Assembly (NCBI RefSeq): GCF_964355755.1
Contig: NC_092672.1
Location: forward strand, 24,484,501-24,548,500
Source of the DNA: Antedon mediterranea
Taxonomy: Eukaryota; Echinodermata; Crinoidea; Comatulida; Antedonidae
Direction of reading: 5' to 3'
Length of the DNA: 64,000 bases
In this document: positions 60,806 to 64,000 of the stretch, piece after piece
How positions within the stretch are numbered: position 1 is the stretch's first letter
Layout of the letters: every line of letters begins with the position of its first letter
Made by a program: the position numbers and the translations under genes
The notes under the pieces: model-generated
The model's database searches: none
What the model was told of the DNA's origin: nothing
The model's input: only the letters and a program-made list of their open reading frames with translations

Positions 60806-61770
60806 ATAGAATACAAGATAACAATACATAACATGTGACAACATAACACTGAATTAACATTCTACTACTTAAGGACAATGACATGGATAGCCTTGCTACA
60901 TTATTGGAATAGATAGAATACAAGATAACAATACATAACATGTGACAACATAACACTGAATTAACATTCTACTACTTAAGGACAATGACATGGATAGCCT
61001 TGCTACATTATTGGAATAGATAGAATACAAGATAACAATACATAACATGTGACAACATAACACTGAATTAACATTCTACTACTTAAGGACAATGACATGG
61101 ATAGCCTTGCTACATTATTGGAATAGATAGAATACAAGATAACAATACATAACATGTGACAACATAACACTGAATTAACATTCTACTACTTAAGGACAAT
61201 GACATGGATAGCCTTGCTACATTATTGGAATAGATATAATACAAGATAACAATACATAACATGTGACAACATAACACTGAATTAACATTCTACTACTTAA
61301 AGACAATGACATGGATAGCCTTGCTACATTATTGGAATAGAAAGAATACAAGATAACAATACATAACATGTGACAACATAACACTACATTAACATTCTAC
61401 TACTTAAGGACAATGACATGGATAGCCTTGCTACATTATTGGAATAGATAAAATACAAGATAACAATACATAACATGTGACAACATAACACTGAATTAAC
61501 ATTCTACTACTTAAGGACAATGACATGGATAGCCTTGCTACATTATTGGAATAGATAGAATACAAGATAACAATACATAACATGTGACAACATAACACTG
61601 AATTAACATTCTACTACTTAAGGACAATGACATGGATAGCCTTGCTACATTATTGGAATAGATATAATACAAGATAACAATACATAACATGTGACAACAT
61701 AACACTGAATTAACATTCTACTACTTAAGGACAATGACATGGATAGCCTTTCTATGTTTTGAAATAGATA
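60758..61770 (+). repeat. 107-bp array that begins in the last codons of the gene
   Basis: CTACTTAAGGACAATGACAT starts units at 60758, 60865, 60972, 61079, 61186, 61293, 61400, 61507, 61614 and 61721, exactly 107 bp apart, the last partial. The first unit encodes LLKDNDMDRLVTLLE and the stop codon. Later units keep this sequence with GGCTTGTT changed to GCCTTGCT. Thus the 3' UTR consists of repeated copies of the coding end. No AATAAA occurs within the array; ATTAAA at 61946-61951 is a possible but weak polyadenylation signal. Confidence 0.95.
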
Positions 61771-61951
61771 AAATTTAAATAACTATTAGAATCAGAATTA
61801 GCACTCTATATATCATAGTAATTTAAAGACAACCTGATTTAAAAAGTGACTAAAATTGAATAGCAGTTCAGTTGGATTTTTTTTAAATATACTAATTACA
61901 ACCAATCAAAATCTGAATTTGATTGTAAAGAACCTGTAAAGTTTTATTAAA

Positions 61952-62064
61952 TACAGTCAACTCATCCAAAACCATACCTTTAATGTCCCATTTTTTACCA
62001 TTATTCGGAATACCAGACATATTAGCTCAGCCCAAGGCTGTCCTGTTTTGAAGAGTTGACTGTA
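61952..62064. mobile_element. 113-bp MITE with 20-bp TIRs
   Basis: Left TACAGTCAACTCATCCAAAAC and right GTTTTGAAGAGTTGACTGTA are inverted repeats with few mismatches. TA termini suggest a Tc1/mariner-type origin. Related fragment at 48409. Confidence 0.65.
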
Positions 62065-62241
62065 TTATTAAATTATTTATCGGTTATTGTAATAATTTTT
62101 CAAACACAAGACAAATATTTAATCTTGGAAAAATTCATACAGTAGTGATTCAGATTTAAAAGCTCTTGATGGTCGATACAACTTCTCTGTCCTTAAGGAG
62201 AATACAGACAGCTGAAGTTTAAAGATGAAATGTAGCTTACT

Positions 62242-63869
62242 GGGCCTGTTTCTGCTGCATAGAAAATAACCGGTTAAAATCGGTGTGAATAAATTAAAAT
62301 CAGTGTGAATAAATTAACTCCATTTTCTTGGCAGCAGAAACAGGACACATTTGTGGTAACCGGTTAAAAGGCAGCGCAAAATAACCGGTTAAAAACACCA
62401 ATTTAAATCGGTGTTAGAACGCCGTTTAACCGGTTATCGCTGAGCAATTCTTAGCTGCAACACGAAATAACGGTTATTTGATTGACAGTTGTGACCCCGG
62501 GTCAGATACCGTCGCATACGATGTGTGTTTTCCTCGTGGTTTTGACAGTCGAACGAAGAAGTGAACATGTATGTGGATGAATGAAATCACAAGATATGTT
62601 ATTCAGTTGTGGGGGGAGAGAAAGTACGGGGAAGGATGGCAGGGAATAGAAAAGAATCACAGATAATAAATAAGAGCATTTTTGCGAAAGTAAAAGAGGA
62701 GTTTGGGGTGGAGTTCCGGGGACTACCCAAGCTAAACAATTTGAGGCGTTAGTACACGCTCGCGAAGGGTATGGATGGTCCCCTATATAAACACCAAAAC
62801 GGAAACAAAAGGAACTCAGAATGTTGCAAATACCTACCAAACGATAGTAGATAATGGTTAATTAATTATGAAAACCCAAATTTTATAGCAAAAATCATCC
62901 GAATTTATGTTATAAACGATGAATTTAGCAACAAAAACTTAATCCAAACGAGCGTATTTATGGCATGCCCTTAGTGCCTTTAATAGGAGAACAATGAACA
63001 TTCTTACTTTGATCGTTTTACATAATAATTTTTTAGAAAAACATCACATCGACCGAAAACAAAGGTAATTAGAGCCTTTGATAATATATTAAATATGATT
63101 TTATTAAGCATAGAAATGTGTTATTATTTATGTTAGTACATAAATATACGAAATAATGTTCAATACTCATTATTTTATTAAAGGCACTATATGCGTGCGA
63201 TATTCTATGACTTGGATACTCTCGTTTGATTTAAGTTTTTGTGGCTAAACTAATCGTTTTTAACATAAATTCGGACGATTTTTGCTATAAAAGTTGGGTT
63301 TTCATAATTAATTAACAATTATCTACTCTCGTTTGGTAAGTATTGCAACATTCTGAGTCTCGTTTTTGTTTCCGTTTGGTGTTTTGTAGGACCGCGCTCG
63401 CGAAAGACAACAGTCGTTCACGTGGGAAGGGCCGTATGTCATCGCCTTTGTTGAGGATAAAAATTATCCTAGTTTAGGCGATCGGGCGCTGCACGACCCT
63501 CCCCATCATGTTATTGAAGGCGCCATGAGAATTAATTTTATTAGCGATGTAAGTAGGCTTTACAAAAAACAAAACTTGTAGACCTGGAGACAACATTTTA
63601 TTTTTTTAACATGTTTGAGTGAGATGTTCGGCGATATAATACACACGTGTGTACTCACGACGTCGATGTAAACAAACAGCCAACTTCTACTTCCGTCTGA
63701 GTGTATTGCATTTTGGGTAATGATGACGTTTTGCTCGACGACCACCCATAGATTTAACCGGTTATTTCGGAGCACAAATTGAGCAGAAACGCGGTCTTGT
63801 TATTGTTATCTATTTTTAATCTATTTTAAAATAACCGGTTAAATTGCGTTATGCAGCAGAAACAGACCC
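62242..63869. mobile_element. 1.6 kb TIR element with ACT duplication (Harbinger-like)
   Basis: Left GGGCCTGTTTCTGCTGCATA mirrors right TATGCAGCAGAAACAGACCC (reading in from the other strand GGGTCTGTTTCTGCTGCATA). ACT flanks both ends (62239-62241, 63870-63872). AACCGGTTA recurs near both termini. GGGCC ends and 3-bp duplications fit PIF/Harbinger. Inside, plus-strand LWGERKYGEGWQGIEKNH then NKSIFAKVKEEFGVEFRGL (about 62605-62745) resembles a Myb/SANT-like DNA-binding segment broken by stops. A coding-like stretch (SFTWEGPYVIAFVEDKNYPS) lies at 63415-63475. No DDE transposase seen. Confidence 0.62.
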
Positions 63870-63916
63870 ACTGTCACAAGTCTAACCTTTTTTTGCAAAC
63901 CATATCTCTCTGTATT

Positions 63917-63975
63917 TGTAGCCTCTTTATCTACCCACTAGACTAGACTCATTAATGTACAATAGATAGCATGTG
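63917..63975. repeat. Isolated partial 122-bp satellite unit
   Basis: GTAGCCTCTTTATCTACCCA followed by the next 40 bases matches the array at 57783-58490, then diverges at GCATGTGATAGG. It is 5.4 kb from the array and only 45 bp from the TIR element end. Confidence 0.85.
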
Positions 63976-64000
63976 ATAGGAATAATTATTTCAATGTAGT

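Noticed and set aside
62502-62840. 112-codon minus-strand frame
   Set aside because: It is antisense to a Myb-like coding relic in a TIR element and has low-complexity content.

Overview
This is A/T-rich animal genomic DNA: long introns, few and short exons, and a dense load of decayed transposons and exact-period minisatellites. The octamer TAGGCCTA occurs at least eight times. From experience this is common in echinoderm and related marine deuterostome DNA, so an echinoderm-like invertebrate is my best guess; no single feature proves it.

One multi-exon gene on the + strand accounts for all convincing host coding sequence. I assembled 22 exons between 20809 and 60805. Every junction has an AG acceptor and a GT donor, phases agree throughout, and the exons sum to 3519 nt (1172 residues plus stop). 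The 5' end and start codon are not seen and probably lie upstream of the window. The predicted protein reads: ankyrin repeats (exons E1-E4), Death domain (E6), Roc GTPase (E7-E14), COR (E14-E19), Ser/Thr-rich linker (E18-E21), and a Death-effector-like domain at the C terminus (E22). It is therefore a ROCO-family protein joining a GTPase switch to two death-fold adaptor modules, plausibly in innate-immune or cell-death signalling. A further ankyrin exon at 7664-7762 has lost its splice donor and looks dead.

Region by region: 1-7600 holds a small foldback element, one copy of a TTAA-flanked transposon (1731-5605), a LINE 3' end and a tRNA-like repeat. 7600-20800 holds the dead ankyrin exon, a CTAG/hairpin interspersed element and the first of two related LINE relics (about 11360-15990). 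20800-34200 is an intron of about 13 kb with a TIR element (22161-22986) and the second LINE relic (about 24675-28357). 34200-40600 carries the ankyrin, Death and first Roc exons. The intron at 40601-47933 is mostly a second, larger copy of the TTAA element (41493-47822) with a 2.6 kb nested insertion. 47934-60805 holds the rest of Roc, COR, linker and C-terminal exons, with minisatellites in the introns (74 bp x 31; 28 bp x 11; 122 bp x 6). A 107-bp array starts inside the last codons and runs through the 3' flank to about 61770. The window ends with an ACT-flanked TIR element (62242-63869) and a stray copy of the 122-bp repeat unit.

No rRNA gene, credible functional tRNA gene or CRISPR array was seen. 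Apart from the last exons, most long open frames are transposon or minisatellite sequence.
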